Below are positions 23,001 through 31,325 of a stretch of 64,000 nt of DNA, one piece after another; position 1 is the stretch's first letter, and every line of letters begins with the position of its first letter. Made by a program: the position numbers and the translations under genes. The notes beneath the pieces are model-generated. The model was not told the DNA's origin. It was given only the letters and a program-made list of their open reading frames with translations, and searched no databases. This DNA comes from Saururus chinensis (taxonomy: Eukaryota > Streptophyta > Magnoliopsida > Piperales > Saururaceae). The stretch is taken from positions 18,163,968-18,227,967 of the forward strand of contig CP141141.1 in assembly GCA_035235625.1 (NCBI GenBank). The letters run 5' to 3'.

Positions 23001-26000
23001 ATCAGTCATAGTAGTTCTAACATCATTAAGGTGGGTAAGAGCTTATTCCCCAAAATGAACTCTGTAATCTATGTAAATGCGATCAAAATATGATTTTCTA
23101 ATGTGTGCCAAATAATTCATAGCACATGCTCTTAAAAAAAGATGTATCTCTAACGTAAATGCACGCATCACTTGCAATTAGCAACTATATCATATTACCA
23201 AAGAATAAAAAATATTCTAATCAAGGAAAATGATTTGTAAAAAACCAGAATAATTATTTTGTCCAAACAATTAAGAAAAGGCATGCGCCATTAAAACAAT
23301 TAAAACGATATGATACAAGGAAAATCGAGCATAAATTAACCAAAAAAATAAAAAAACAGAAAGAGAAGCTCATACTTAGCAGCTCGGACTTGAACCTTGA
23401 GAAAGCTTTGATCTATTGAAGCAGCTGCAATACAGTCATCTAGTGCTTCCCTCATTCTCCCAAGGGCCACTCGAGTGACAGCACGGTTGCTATAACACAG
23501 CAATAAAGCTCGCAAACAGCTTTTATAAGTTTCATCCGGAGAGACACAATTCAATCCACGTGTGTAATAATCCTCAGCTTCAGCTAAATTCCCATTTTTA
23601 TAAGCTTGGTTTCCCCTGATAAACAACCAAACAGGACAATATCAGTAGCGTATGAGGGTCCAAGTCCCTACAATCCAACTAGGCTTAAAACAAACAACTA
23701 GTGAAGACAATTTCAATTAGGACTCCATTTGTAAGAGACGACTACATAGAATTTAGAACAGATGGACAGAAATGTGTCAACATAGATATCAAAATATTCA
23801 AGCAATCAGAGCAAAGAATTTTTCACAATTAAGGTACCAAACGTTTTAAAGTTTTGCAATAATAACAAGTCCTGACAATATTTACAAAGATGGTGACAAT
23901 ATTCCTACTTACATGAACAAAACCTTGTAATGCTTGCACATGGATGTCTACGAGAGTCAAAGAAAAATTTTATTTTCTCGTTGTTGGATTAATTAGTTCG
24001 TTTTAAATTGGTTTCCTTTGTTTGATATCCACTTTTGGTCTTTTATATAATAGCATAAACTTTTGAAAGAAGTGGTTAACCATGATATGAAAGCCAAGTT
24101 GTAGATTCAAGTCCCCAGCAAAGCAGTGATCATGGTAAGTCATCCCGCCAAAATATTGGTGAGATATGTTTTGGAGGAGAGGATCTCAGTCAAGATCCTC
24201 CCCAATAATCATCTATCAACGGCTTTTCTTAAAAAAACTACTCTTAATTACTCAAAGCCTCTTATGTCAACTTTATTTTTTAAATAAATTCCTTAAATCT
24301 CAAGGAGAGAAACTCGGCTAATTAACTCTCCAATTTCTTCTTTATATAAATAAAAATCCTTAACTCTCGTAAACTCGAGTATAACTTAACTTTTTTAACC
24401 TCAAATCTAGTTGAGATGTCAACAAGCTCTCAGCCAAATCTCGAATTTTCAGCCCATCGAAGTGGTGGCTAAGACCAAGATGACTTACCATGGCAGTGTT
24501 CCTTGTTGTGCGTGTCCCCATCCCCTACATATTTTCTCGTACAAGCACCACCAAGCATAGCACATAAACACGGGTTGGGAGCAAACAACAAATGCTTTCC
24601 CCAAAATTTGAACTGAGAAGCTTAATATAAAACTATGATAGTGGTTAATATGCATTGGGTGGACCTAAAACTACTTATTCTTATCTAAATTTAACCAAAA
24701 TGCATTGACTGGCCTAAATCTGAGATCTCGGCCAGATCTCAGATTCTCAGTCCAACAAAATGGTGGCTGAGACCAAGATGACTAACCATGGCACTGCTAC
24801 TTGTGTGTGTCCCCCATACTCTACATATTGTCACATACAAGCACCACCAAGCATTGCACATAAACACGGGTTTTAGGGCAAACAACGAATGCTTTTCCCA
24901 AATTTTGAACTAAGAAGCTTAATCTCATACTAATTGTTAACATGCATTGGGTGGACCAAAAACTACTTATTCATATCTAAATTTAACGAAAAAAGATCAA
25001 AATTTATAATAATTTTGATAAACAACAAGAACTCCCCCAAAAATCCGAACCCAGAATCCAACTCTAATAATATAAAAGTGATTATATCACGGTATAACAG
25101 CCGAGAATCCTAGGTTCATTTCAAGCCCCTGCAACTGCATGTTCCAGTGTAAGCATCAGCATATGTTTAAGCATGCTTGCACATTCAGATTTGTTTTGTT
25201 TATTTTCGTTAATATCAATTGTTCACCCACCCCCTAACAGCTTCAGCTAGATATTGAGAGAGAACAGGGAGAGAGCTAGACGAACTGAGAGAGAAGGGAG
25301 AGGCTGGAAACTAAGAACTATAACTTTATTCAACTGAGAATACCATACAGAATTCCTGGGGCAGAAGCCTTTTACATAGTTTTAGGCTTTCCTTCTACAC
25401 ATACTTCTAAAACTAGGAAACTTAATTGAAAGCATAAACTAAAGCTAGGAAACTTAAGATTAATAAAACATGCTTAAGATAGGATTGACTGAAGTGGTAA
25501 TGTCCTAAATTAAATAGAGGCCTCAAGGTCCTAAATTAAGTAGTAGCTGATGTTGGAAAGTCATAGCAGCATGCAAGCCATGTCAGCCCTATACACAAGG
25601 GTGGTTGACATATCCATATCGATTGGATTTTTTTGTCATTTGAAAATTTTATAGCATTTATTAATTAGTTACAAAGTTAGCATTCTAATTTCTAACATAT
25701 TATTTTAACAATTTTACCTTTTTCAACAAATGATTGAACAACACTTTTTCGAGTTACAAACATTTGTCAGGACTTTCAATGTTCTATTACATATTTGCTG
25801 ATGCATACTAAACTTAATTCCAATCTTATTTGTCATAAAATAAAAAAATCATAAATTTTGATCATCTTCATCAAGTTTAGATAGATATAAAATAATTTTA
25901 AGCCCAGATCAATGTGTACCCACATATCAGTGATAAGTACCGTATCACTAGACAATCTTCCTAGCTTTTAGAAGTAGTTAACCTATGTTTTTAAAGGGTG

Positions 26001-29000
26001 ACAAGGGAAACAAAAAAACTATGAAAAATGCAAGATTTGAACACCCAACCTTCCTACGAGAAATTTATACAGCCAGCTATGACCACAAAGGCCAATCCCC
26101 CATTGAAAAATGTATAACCAGTGGAGTATAGATTGCAATTTCAAAGTAACATAAATCATCCAGATAAAAGAAGTTCATGATGGAACAACAATTGTTGGCC
26201 CACTTCTTCGGGAAAAGTTAGGCCCCTATATGAAAGAGTGAGGTTGCAAAATAAATGTTTGCTATCGTCAGCCCCTTAAACTCCATATAAAACTGACAGT
26301 TGCAAAACCCTATTGAAGAAAAAAATTGACCAATGCACCTTTTAAATAAATCCCTTCAGCAATAGATCATGCCGGATCATAAAGTTAGACTAAAAAAAGG
26401 ATTTGACTCCTAGATCAGTCTGACCACAGTTGTGCCCTACTTTAATATTGGATTCAGAAACAATGATTTATGGTGGATGGTGGTTATTGAACTTCAAGAC
26501 AATCAAAAAATATGAGTGTATTTGTGTGTATCACAGTCAGCTTAACCAAAAAAATTTTAAAAAAAAATGCAACAAAGTCAACACACAATACCTCAATCTC
26601 CACTTTTCACAGGTTTGCTGAGCAGTTAAACTGGTAGCAGCCATGGAGACGGACTCTTGCCTAACTTGTGGCTCTTTAGAAGCATCCTTCTGTGAGATAG
26701 ATCCAGTTTGTTTATCGTCACTGGAAATAATGCCAGCTTGCATAGCACTAGTAGAAACTGGAAAAAGATGATCCATGGAAGAAGCCACGTGATTATTTGT
26801 ATTGTGGGAGGTGGAAGATGATTCATGACAACCTTTCATCCGAATCTTTCTTCTGTATTTGTGCCTAGCAGATGATAATGGACATTGAGAAGAAGATGCA
26901 GAAAACTTAAAGCCCGTCCCACTGCTATCTTCCAATCCAAAAGTAAAATGAAGCAAATTACCACAATTGTTTGTTTGCTTCTCAATAGTTGAGCCAGATA
27001 CCTCACTTCCATAAACATCATTATTCATGTCCGACACCGCATTTTCATGATCTAAAGGCTCATCTTTAGGCTTAAAAGTAGATTCTTGAACAAAGAATTC
27101 AGACCCTGTACGGATCTCTACCACATCATTGGAGCGTTCATCATTCACACCTACACTTTTCATACTAGCAGCTTCATTCACAAAAGTAGATTGGTGAAAA
27201 GACTCCATGGATTCCCAAGATGTTTCTTCTGAAAGTCGTTCAGTGGCCAAAGTTTCATGATAAGGAGAGAAATCCATTGGTGAACAACACCCGGACAAGC
27301 CTATCTCGGAATTATTCTGAAAGCTTTCTTCCCTTGAAATAGACTCTTTCTGTAGAACAGCAGTAGCTTTCACCTTCAGTTTACCCCTTTTCTTCCTCAA
27401 CTTTGTGTCTTTGTGTGCTATCCCTCCTGTAGAGCTAAATATCACATTCTGATGACCATCATCAGCAAAACTTTCTTTGGAAGACCAAAGAGTGTCCTGT
27501 TTTGGAGTTTGAGGGTCATGTGGGCCCCTATGTGGCATGTGTGACTCATCTCTGACACTAGTAAAAGAATAACCAGAGTGAGTTTCAACCTTATCTGTGG
27601 AAAGATCTATATAATCATTCTCAACAGATCCATAGCCAGGATATGGTGATGAAGATGATAGGGAAACAGCTCCATTTTGCCCCGGAAGGTCTGTCATAGG
27701 AACAGAAGGAACAGTGTGTATGTCCAACTTCCCATCGTCCTTCCCTGCCTGGAATATGAAAGGTGTAGGCAAAGATTTAGGTCCTGCATAACCATCAAAC
27801 ATCTTGCCATCAGCATTTCCAGATACTGTGCCTTCTGAGGAATTCATACCAGTGGAATACTTCCCTTCAGTCTCAAAGTGAACCTCATTGGGCATCTCTT
27901 TTCTTGACTCTCCACTTGCAGAACAAGCTCTGTTCCTGAAGCTGTCAGAAACAAATGCATCTTTCGCCTCATTTTTTGCTTTATGATCTTTATCTTCAGC
28001 CTTATCTGAACCTTCACTGTTAAAAGATTTTTCCAGTTTTAACTTACACATTTCACCAGAAAGTTTAGTCTCTGACTGCTCATCCAAGCCCCTCGACTCA
28101 TTTGACCCAAACACAGAAGTGGCATCACAAGCAGTTTCTTCAAGTCCATCGCCACCATCATTACCATACGCTTTCAAAAAGTCTAAACTTCCAAAGCCGC
28201 TGCTTTTGTTTGCTTTAAAAGCACTTGCCTCATCAAACCCACGTCCAATGTTCAACTGCTTCATTTCATCTGGATGAGTCATTCTCACACCTTCTGCAAG
28301 GATTTGATGCCCAAAATTAGTAGGAACAGATGAATCATTTGATTGTTTTTTTCCAAAACATGGCTTCCCATCACCAGTAAATTTACCAAAATCAAAATTC
28401 ACCTGATGAGTACTACACTCACCCATTCTATTATTAAATTTACTCACAGTCACATTTGCAGCCATGCCACACGATGAAGTAGCTTCGAACTCAGTCCTTT
28501 CAGTTCTACTAGGCTGCCAAAAGTCCCCACCACTGAAATTTGAAGAAATGTCATTCAACCCATCTGAAGCTACACTTTGCGAACAGCTTCTGCTAAACAT
28601 AGAACATGCATCAATGCCGGATTTTCCAGAGTTGAAACCTCCCATCAAATCTGAAGCCGACTCAAGCACAGATGTATAACGTGATTCACTACTAATATTC
28701 TGCTTACATATCTCAGGAGGAAGCTGTTTCTCTCCCCTGGGCAGTTTAGCTCCAAACACAAACTCTGTGTTACCACTGGAGAAAGTCTTTGGCTGACCAC
28801 TATCAACCGTAGTACCCTTCAAATTTACATTTGAACCCAGGTCGCTTGACTTCTCAGCTGCATTCCCAATATTCAGCTTCCTCATTTCATCAGGAAGAAG
28901 CTTCTCCAAACTCTCTTCAATTACACTTGATCTTGCAGTCATTTCATCGTGTAGCCTAGCTCCAAAAACAAAAACACCATTATCACCAGCTGGAGTCACA

Positions 29001-29611
29001 GGCATGCCGTCACTTGCACCAACCAAGTTTGGATTTAACTTCAACTCAGTTGAGTAACTAGCGCCACTTCCATTACCAGCAGAAGGTATTGGTGTACTTC
29101 CACTAGCTTTGCTGTTGTCCAAGACCGAAGCTGGCCCAAACTTGCTTCCAATATTTAGCTTCTTCATTTCATATGGAAGCTTCAAAATCGGCTCCAAATT
29201 GCTTCCAATATTTAGCTTCCTCATTTCATCTGGAAGCGTTTTCACCGCACCCACCGAAGGACCAGACGAGCTCGATGAAGCACCCACTTGGTGATAATGA
29301 TTAGCTCCAAATCCTAATTCCACGTTCCCACTGATGTCAGTAGTCGATCTCGCGCCCGCCCCACCCAAATTTTCAGCTCCAAACACAAACCCCGCACCGC
29401 TGTCGAACCTTCCCGACCCGGAGACACCCGATTTCGCAGAAGGAACAAACGGATTCCACTCCCGCAAACGGTCTTCCACCTCCCCAAACCTGCCCGACGT
29501 CCCGGCCCCATCGCCGGAGACCGGACCGGCCCCCTTGGCACCAACCTCCGCGTGCCGCCGCAGCTTCACCAGCCGCGGCTTCCGGCCGGAGGAAACATTG
29601 GGAGGATTCAT
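1909..29611 (-). CDS. DnaJ (J-domain) protein with TPR repeats, 11 exons, about 1557 aa
   Basis: Joined exons, minus strand: 29611-26592, 23615-23376, 22388-22259, 22149-21997, 21522-21296, 21098-21029, 17135-16929, 16592-16366, 16250-16172, 12281-12144, 2091-1909. All introns are GT-AG, the phases match at every junction, and the total is 4674 nt including TGA. Residues 1-1006 are Ser/Gly-rich with FVFGA and [11 protein letters not shown]-like repeats. Residues about 1007-1420 are TPR helices (e.g. [18 protein letters not shown] and [18 protein letters not shown]). Residues about 1420-1505 form a J domain ([23 protein letters not shown] at 1448-1450, ending LSDPKKRLQYD). This architecture matches the plant DnaJ-TPR family of Arabidopsis At5g12430 (TPR16) and At2g41520 (TPR15), distantly related to animal DNAJC7. 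By family knowledge it should act as an Hsp70/Hsp90 co-chaperone; that role is inferred. Start: first ATG of the long frame. The coding sequence is 4.7 kb in 27.7 kb because transposons inflate the introns. Confidence 0.93.
2720..4260 (+). pseudogene. LINE reverse transcriptase remnant
   Basis: Lies in intron 10, antisense to the host gene. Translating across many frameshifts and stops gives typical plant non-LTR RT motifs: [13 protein letters not shown] (about 2725), [16 protein letters not shown] (about 2850), [12 protein letters not shown] (about 3183), and an ALVMDE block followed by a fragmented FADDVILIN block (about 3380-3465). The C-terminal part, [18 protein letters not shown] and later CKIHVADP, is an open frame of 107 codons (3858-4181). 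No target duplication is visible. The element is dead. Confidence 0.82.
4307..5033. mobile_element. Non-autonomous TIR DNA transposon, 8-bp target duplication
   Basis: The ends are imperfect inverted repeats: CATGGAAGGCAATAT on the left and the complement of CATGGAATGCCGTAT on the right. GTTATGAC flanks both sides exactly (4299-4306 and 5034-5041). The AT-rich centre encodes nothing, and the subterminal parts are rich in CGTATCG-type words. An 8-bp duplication suggests hAT. A copy of the right junction (TTCCATGGTTAT-ACTATAG) recurs at about 5142, so part of the apparent duplication could belong to older host repeats. Confidence 0.55.
5160..7062 (+). pseudogene. Ty3/gypsy pol remnant (RT end, RNase H, integrase)
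   Basis: A decayed gypsy polyprotein antisense to the host gene, read across frameshifts. In order: end of RT ([16 protein letters not shown]), [20 protein letters not shown] and YYRRF-like linker remnants, RNase H ([32 protein letters not shown]), a KGSNNS-type linker, then integrase core ([35 protein letters not shown]) and its C-terminal part ([26 protein letters not shown]). The frame stops abruptly at 7062, where a hAT-like element is inserted, and resumes at 11595. The gag, protease, most of RT and the LTRs are not visible here. Confidence 0.88.
7227..7531 (-). repeat. 3' LTR of the gag-protease element
   Basis: About 305 bp, from TGTTGTAAACCC to AATAATAACA on the plus strand. By eye it is nearly colinear with the other LTR, with scattered substitutions and a missing AAGAAG repeat. 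The adjacent interior (7532-7540) is ATCCACCAC, whose complement is a purine-rich GTGGTGGAT tract. Confidence 0.88.
7563..10206 (-). pseudogene. gag-protease polyprotein remnant
   Basis: Starts [19 protein letters not shown] at 10206. Early in-frame TAG codons occur (after WAEQF and after TNSV), followed by a proline-rich stretch. The gag core is readable at 8906-8235 ([47 protein letters not shown]). A degenerate zinc knuckle (YNCDEKY, then GHRCK in another frame) follows. The retropepsin has [13 protein letters not shown] where DTG or DSG is expected, then a frameshift into [11 protein letters not shown]. The frame ends at TAG near 7563, where RT would normally begin. The protein cannot be made intact. 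Confidence 0.85.
10241..10252 (-). other. Primer binding site, tRNA-Met type
   Basis: On the minus strand it reads TTAGTATCAGAG, one base from the TGGTATCAGAG core used by initiator tRNA-Met-primed plant LTR elements. It abuts the 5' LTR with no spacer. Confidence 0.7.
10253..10566 (-). repeat. 5' LTR of the gag-protease element
   Basis: About 314 bp, from TGTTCTAAACCC to AAATCATAACA on the plus strand. The primer binding site is directly adjacent at 10241-10252. Confidence 0.88.
11595..11725 (+). pseudogene. C-terminal tail of the same Ty3/gypsy pol
   Basis: After the hAT-like insertion, the reading frame of the pol fragment ending at 7062 continues as [10 protein letters not shown] and then [17 protein letters not shown], ending HVHRSYF and TAA at 11723-11725. 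This pattern (FHIS-L--HVGDPPH and a run of prolines before the stop) is typical of plant gypsy polyprotein ends. It fixes the hAT-like element as a later insertion. Confidence 0.75.
12144..12281 (-). CDS. Exon 10 of the DnaJ/TPR gene (J-domain helix III)
   Basis: A 138-nt phase-0 exon with acceptor TTGCCTAG and donor AAG|GTATGT. It encodes [20 protein letters not shown] and then [17 protein letters not shown]. The acidic insertion between HPD and helix III is longer than in canonical J domains; such an insertion is usual in this plant family. Confidence 0.93.
12965..13364 (-). repeat. 3' LTR of the intron 9 element
   Basis: The plus strand runs from TTGTGAATCGG to CAAGTCATAACA. It contains AAACACTAGCCGAAAAGCCC, the uninterrupted version of the site where the MITE sits in the other LTR. 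Confidence 0.78.
14675..14687 (-). other. Primer binding site of the intron 9 element
   Basis: The minus strand reads GCATTGGTATCAA, then GAG, beside the 5' LTR. It matches the TGGTATCA core of the initiator tRNA-Met primer site. Confidence 0.6.
14688..15745 (-). repeat. 5' LTR of the intron 9 element, interrupted by a MITE
   Basis: Its outer parts (14688-14940 and 15617-15745) align with the 3' LTR from TGTGAATTG to CGAGTCATAACA. The 676-bp insertion between them is absent from the sister LTR, so it postdates the LTR element. Confidence 0.78.
14941..15616. mobile_element. Harbinger-like MITE nested in an LTR
   Basis: The terminal inverted repeats are GCACCGTTTGGATGACGC on the left and the complement of GGCGTCGTTTGGATGACTC on the right. 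TAA flanks both ends (14938-14940 and 15617-15619); CTAA(G) may be a longer duplication. The 676-bp AT-rich interior has no coding capacity. Confidence 0.65.
16172..16250 (-). CDS. Exon 9 of the DnaJ/TPR gene (J-domain helix II and HPD)
   Basis: A 79-nt exon with acceptor ATATGCAG and donor AAG|GTAAGA. It encodes [20 protein letters not shown] and then RHHPDK. The HPD tripeptide needed to stimulate Hsp70 ATPase is intact at residues 1448-1450. A 3.9-kb intron directly follows HPDK. Confidence 0.95.
16366..16592 (-). CDS. Exon 8 of the DnaJ/TPR gene (end of TPR, start of J domain)
   Basis: A 227-nt exon with acceptor TTTTAAAG and donor TT|GTGAGTT. It encodes [19 protein letters not shown], a charged helical linker, and LNMYLIL, the first strand-helix residues of the J domain. 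The last two bases join A of exon 9 as Leu. Confidence 0.92.
16929..17135 (-). CDS. Exon 7 of the DnaJ/TPR gene (TPR)
   Basis: A 207-nt phase-0 exon with acceptor TATCTCAG and donor AAG|GTATGTC. It encodes two consecutive TPR units with classical spacing, [18 protein letters not shown] and [20 protein letters not shown], ending SSYPK. Confidence 0.94.
17136..18795. other. Intron 6, 3' part
   Basis: An AT-rich intron without coding signals. A block at 18490-18680 (TACCTAACCAATACGCCAAA onward) has a diverged direct copy at about 19135-19310 on the other side of the TRIM, suggesting an older repeat interrupted by, or flanking, the TRIM. Confidence 0.5.
18796..18906 (-). repeat. 3' terminal repeat of the TRIM
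   Basis: Begins TGTTAGAAACCAAGTTACC and ends TTATCCAACA; colinear with 19013-19121. Confidence 0.72.
19013..19121 (-). repeat. 5' terminal repeat of the TRIM
   Basis: Begins TGTTAAAAACCAAGTTGCC and ends TTATCCAACA, with the primer site immediately to its left. Confidence 0.72.
19122..21028. other. Intron 6, 5' part
   Basis: Contains the second copy of the diverged repeat (about 19135-19310), a second primer-site-like word GCTCTAATACTATGTTA at about 19402, and a (TA)n tract at about 19963-19985. A region at about 20500-20910 is rich in GAGCT words and may be a hAT remnant. No gene seen. Confidence 0.45.
21029..21098 (-). CDS. Exon 6 of the DnaJ/TPR gene (short linker exon)
   Basis: A 70-nt exon with acceptor GATTTCAG and donor AAA|GTATGCC. 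It encodes [20 protein letters not shown] plus SHK, and joins exon 7 in phase 0 as SHKAAGNEAF. Confidence 0.88.
21168..21264. mobile_element. Stowaway-like MITE in intron 5
   Basis: Left end CTACCTCCGTCCCATATTAA and right end AATATGGGACGG are inverted copies. TA dinucleotides lie at 21166-21167 and 21265-21266. The element makes up about half of the 197-bp intron 5. Confidence 0.72.
21296..21522 (-). CDS. Exon 5 of the DnaJ/TPR gene (TPR)
   Basis: A 227-nt exon with acceptor TCTCTCTGCAG and donor AA|GTAAGAC. It encodes [20 protein letters not shown] and, after an acidic loop, [20 protein letters not shown]. The last two bases plus G of exon 6 make Lys, giving GPLDNKYRSN. Confidence 0.92.
21997..22149 (-). 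CDS. Exon 4 of the DnaJ/TPR gene (TPR)
   Basis: A 153-nt phase-0 exon with acceptor GGCTGGCAG and donor ATG|GTACTTT. It encodes 51 residues including [20 protein letters not shown], which is TPR helix-like, and MKAEALLM, which joins [12 protein letters not shown] of exon 5. Confidence 0.88.
22259..22388 (-). CDS. Exon 3 of the DnaJ/TPR gene (TPR)
   Basis: A 130-nt exon with acceptor TTTACCAG and donor AAG|GTCTGT. It encodes [20 protein letters not shown] followed by a conserved-looking [10 protein letters not shown] segment, and ends in phase 0. Confidence 0.88.
22524..22990. mobile_element. Candidate TIR element in intron 2
   Basis: AAGGAAGCACGGACACGG on the left is mirrored by CGTGCTTCCAAG on the right. 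The flanking nonamers ATGGTATCC and ATGGTACCA match at seven of nine bases, compatible with an old Mutator-type duplication. The interior includes a run of 17 G (22617-22633). No coding capacity. Confidence 0.42.
22617..22633 (+). repeat. Homopolymer G17
   Basis: Seventeen consecutive G in intron 2. The length may be inaccurate because such runs are hard to sequence. Confidence 0.9.
23376..23615 (-). CDS. Exon 2 of the DnaJ/TPR gene (TPR)
   Basis: A 240-nt exon with acceptor TTTATCAG and donor AA|GTATGAG. It encodes the first TPR pair, [18 protein letters not shown], followed by [20 protein letters not shown]. The final AA joins C of exon 3 to give Asn, producing the junction RAANCYLVLGE. 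Confidence 0.93.
23616..26591. other. Intron 1 of the DnaJ/TPR gene
   Basis: A 2976-bp AT-rich intron. It holds a tandem duplication at 24430-24987. A segment at about 25240-25560 with an inverted polyadenylation-like TTTATT and AACTAGGAAA words resembles the minus-strand LTRs elsewhere in this gene, but I found no ends or target duplication. No gene seen. Confidence 0.5.
24430..24987. repeat. Diverged tandem duplication of about 290 bp
   Basis: The first unit (about 24430-24698) and second unit (about 24725-24987) share long stretches such as CAAGCACCACCAAGCAT, CACATAAACACGGGTT and TGCATTGGGTGGACC, in the same order and orientation. Confidence 0.75.
26592..29611 (-). CDS. Exon 1 of the DnaJ/TPR gene (repetitive N-terminal region)
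   Basis: A 3020-nt exon from ATG at 29611 to a GAG|GTATT donor. It encodes low-complexity Ser/Gly/Asn-rich sequence. FVFGA occurs at residues about 75, 214 and 284. A motif close to [11 protein letters not shown] recurs at about 126, 145, 239, 297 (degenerate), 446 and 517 (degenerate). The 5' end is clearly GC-richer than the rest. The last two bases of a codon (AG) join G of exon 2 to make Arg, giving [12 protein letters not shown], the start of the first TPR. Confidence 0.92.
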
Positions 29612-30003
29612 CGACCGGGGCTCTGGAGGCGCAACAGCGGAATCAAACGAGGAAGGAGAGAAAGAGAAGGACTGACCTCCAGTTCTAGGGTTAGGTTTCG
29701 CGAGCTGGGCCTCTCTGCGGCCGGGGACCGGACGTCTACCATCGCCGGCGACATTGCTGCGTCGCCTGCCTCATGAATCGCGGCCGGCCAAGAACGCCCG
29801 ATTCCGACGAGCCCACGGTGATCCCAGGCCTAGAAGATCGCCGGGGATTCTCTGATTTCGTCGCGGATAAACAAAAAATTCGTGCTTTTTTTCCTTCTCT
29901 AATTTGAATTTTTTTCATCTATTTTTTCGATTATTTGCAAAACGTGGAGGAAGAACGCCGCGCCGCGCGGGGAGGCGACGGTTTTGTTTCGTTTGCTCCC
30001 GTC
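29612..30003 (-). promoter_or_regulatory. Presumed promoter and 5' UTR of the DnaJ/TPR gene
   Basis: The 5' flank of the ATG is GC-rich for about 200 bp, then carries AT-rich stretches and another GC-rich patch near 29950-30000. I see no unambiguous TATA box. The call rests on position alone. Antisense frames in this stretch mirror exon 1 or are short. Confidence 0.35.
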
Positions 30004-30303
30004 GAAAGTAAAGGTCCTCCGTGTAGGAGGAAATTACGATATTGTCCGGTAATGACAAAGCCCATGTGGTTTGTAACATGGCAACAAAGTGTAAGCTTCG
30101 TAGTACATGCTGATGTTGAGGAGCAGATATACGTTGGCGTGTTGTATTTTTTGATTTATAAGAGCGGGAACTGCCTGTAATATTGTGCACTATATATACA
30201 GCCATACACAGGTATTATTAGAAAGGCTTGTAACATTACATATATCCCACAATACTAATATGCAACATACCAATATATATAGAGAGAGAGAGAGTCCCAT
30301 TTG

Positions 30304-30442
30304 TATGAGCCCGGGCTCACGCGCGCTTACGTGCGCCCGGGCTCTATGGGCCATCTGATTTACATTCGGCGACCCATAATACTCACAGGTTTAAACCCAT
30401 AGAGCCCGGGCGTACGTTGGCGCGTGTGAGCCCGAGCTCATA
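30304..30442. repeat. GC-rich palindromic foldback element
   Basis: Two near-perfect inverted arms of 46 bp (30305-30350 and 30396-30441), each containing GAGCCCGGGC, are separated by a 45-bp loop. The arms differ at only a few positions. The composition is strikingly GC-rich against AT-rich flanks. It may be a small MITE or foldback element; no clear target duplication is visible. Confidence 0.75.
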
Positions 30443-30669
30443 TTAACTTTCTCATATATATATGTTGATAAATTTATTTAAATAATAATTTTAAAAAAAG
30501 TATTTACTAATTTAAACAACTTTGGGAAATATTTCTTAAAGTGGTGTTGCTTTTTAGCACGCGCTAGCTAAGCAGCTAACGCCTTTGGGGCTTTTTGAAA
30601 AAAAAAAATCGATTTCGTCCTTTAAAAGGATGAAATCAATTCTGTGTACTAAAAGGACGAAATAAGTAT

Positions 30670-31030
30670 TTCTCTCTCTCATCTCCTCTCCCCTCCTCTC
30701 TTTCTCTTCACTCTCTCTCTCCTCTCTCTCTTCACTCCCTCTCCTCTCCTCTCTCTCTCTCCCTTCACTCTCTCTCTCTCTCTTCACTCTCTCACCTCTC
30801 TCTCTCTCCTCTTTCTCTCTCTCTTCACTCTCTCTCCTCTCCTCTCCTCTCTCTCTCCTCTCTCTCTCTCTTCACTCTCTCACCTCTCTCTCTCCTCTTT
30901 CTCTCTCTATTCACTCTCTCTCCACCCTCTCTTCTCTCCACTCTCCACTCTCTCTCTCTCCCTCTCTCTTCTCTCTTCTCTCCTTTTTCTCTCTCCACTC
31001 TCTCTCATCTATCCCTTCTCTCTCTCCTCT
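30670..31030 (+). repeat. (CT)n-rich microsatellite
   Basis: Nearly pure pyrimidine sequence made of CTCT with interspersed TTCACT. It is complementary in composition to the following purine block. Confidence 0.9.
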
Positions 31031-31034
31031 TTAA

Positions 31035-31325
31035 GAGAATGAATAGAGAGAGAGAGAGAAAGAGGAGAGAGAGTGGAGAAAGATAGAGAAGGGAGAGAAA
31101 GAGGAGAGTGTGTGAAGAGAGAAAGAAAAGAGAGAGACACTGAATAAAGAGAGAAAGAGGAGAGAAGAGAGAGTGAATAAAGAGAGAAAGATGAGAGAAG
31201 AGAGAGTGAATAGAGAGAGAAAGATGAGAGAAGAGAGAGTGAATAGAGAGAGAAAGATGAGAGAAGAGAGAGAGAGAGTGGAGAGAGAGTGAAGAGAGAG
31301 AGGAGAGAGAGTGAAGAGAGGGAAG
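31035..31325 (+). repeat. (GA)n-rich microsatellite
   Basis: Nearly pure purine sequence with a repeated GAGAGAGTGAATAGAGAGAG unit of about 36 bp near 31170-31260. Confidence 0.9.

Noticed and set aside
29334-29675. 113-codon plus-strand open frame near the start of the DnaJ/TPR gene
   Set aside because: It is the mirror of the GC-rich start of exon 1, where few stops occur on either strand.
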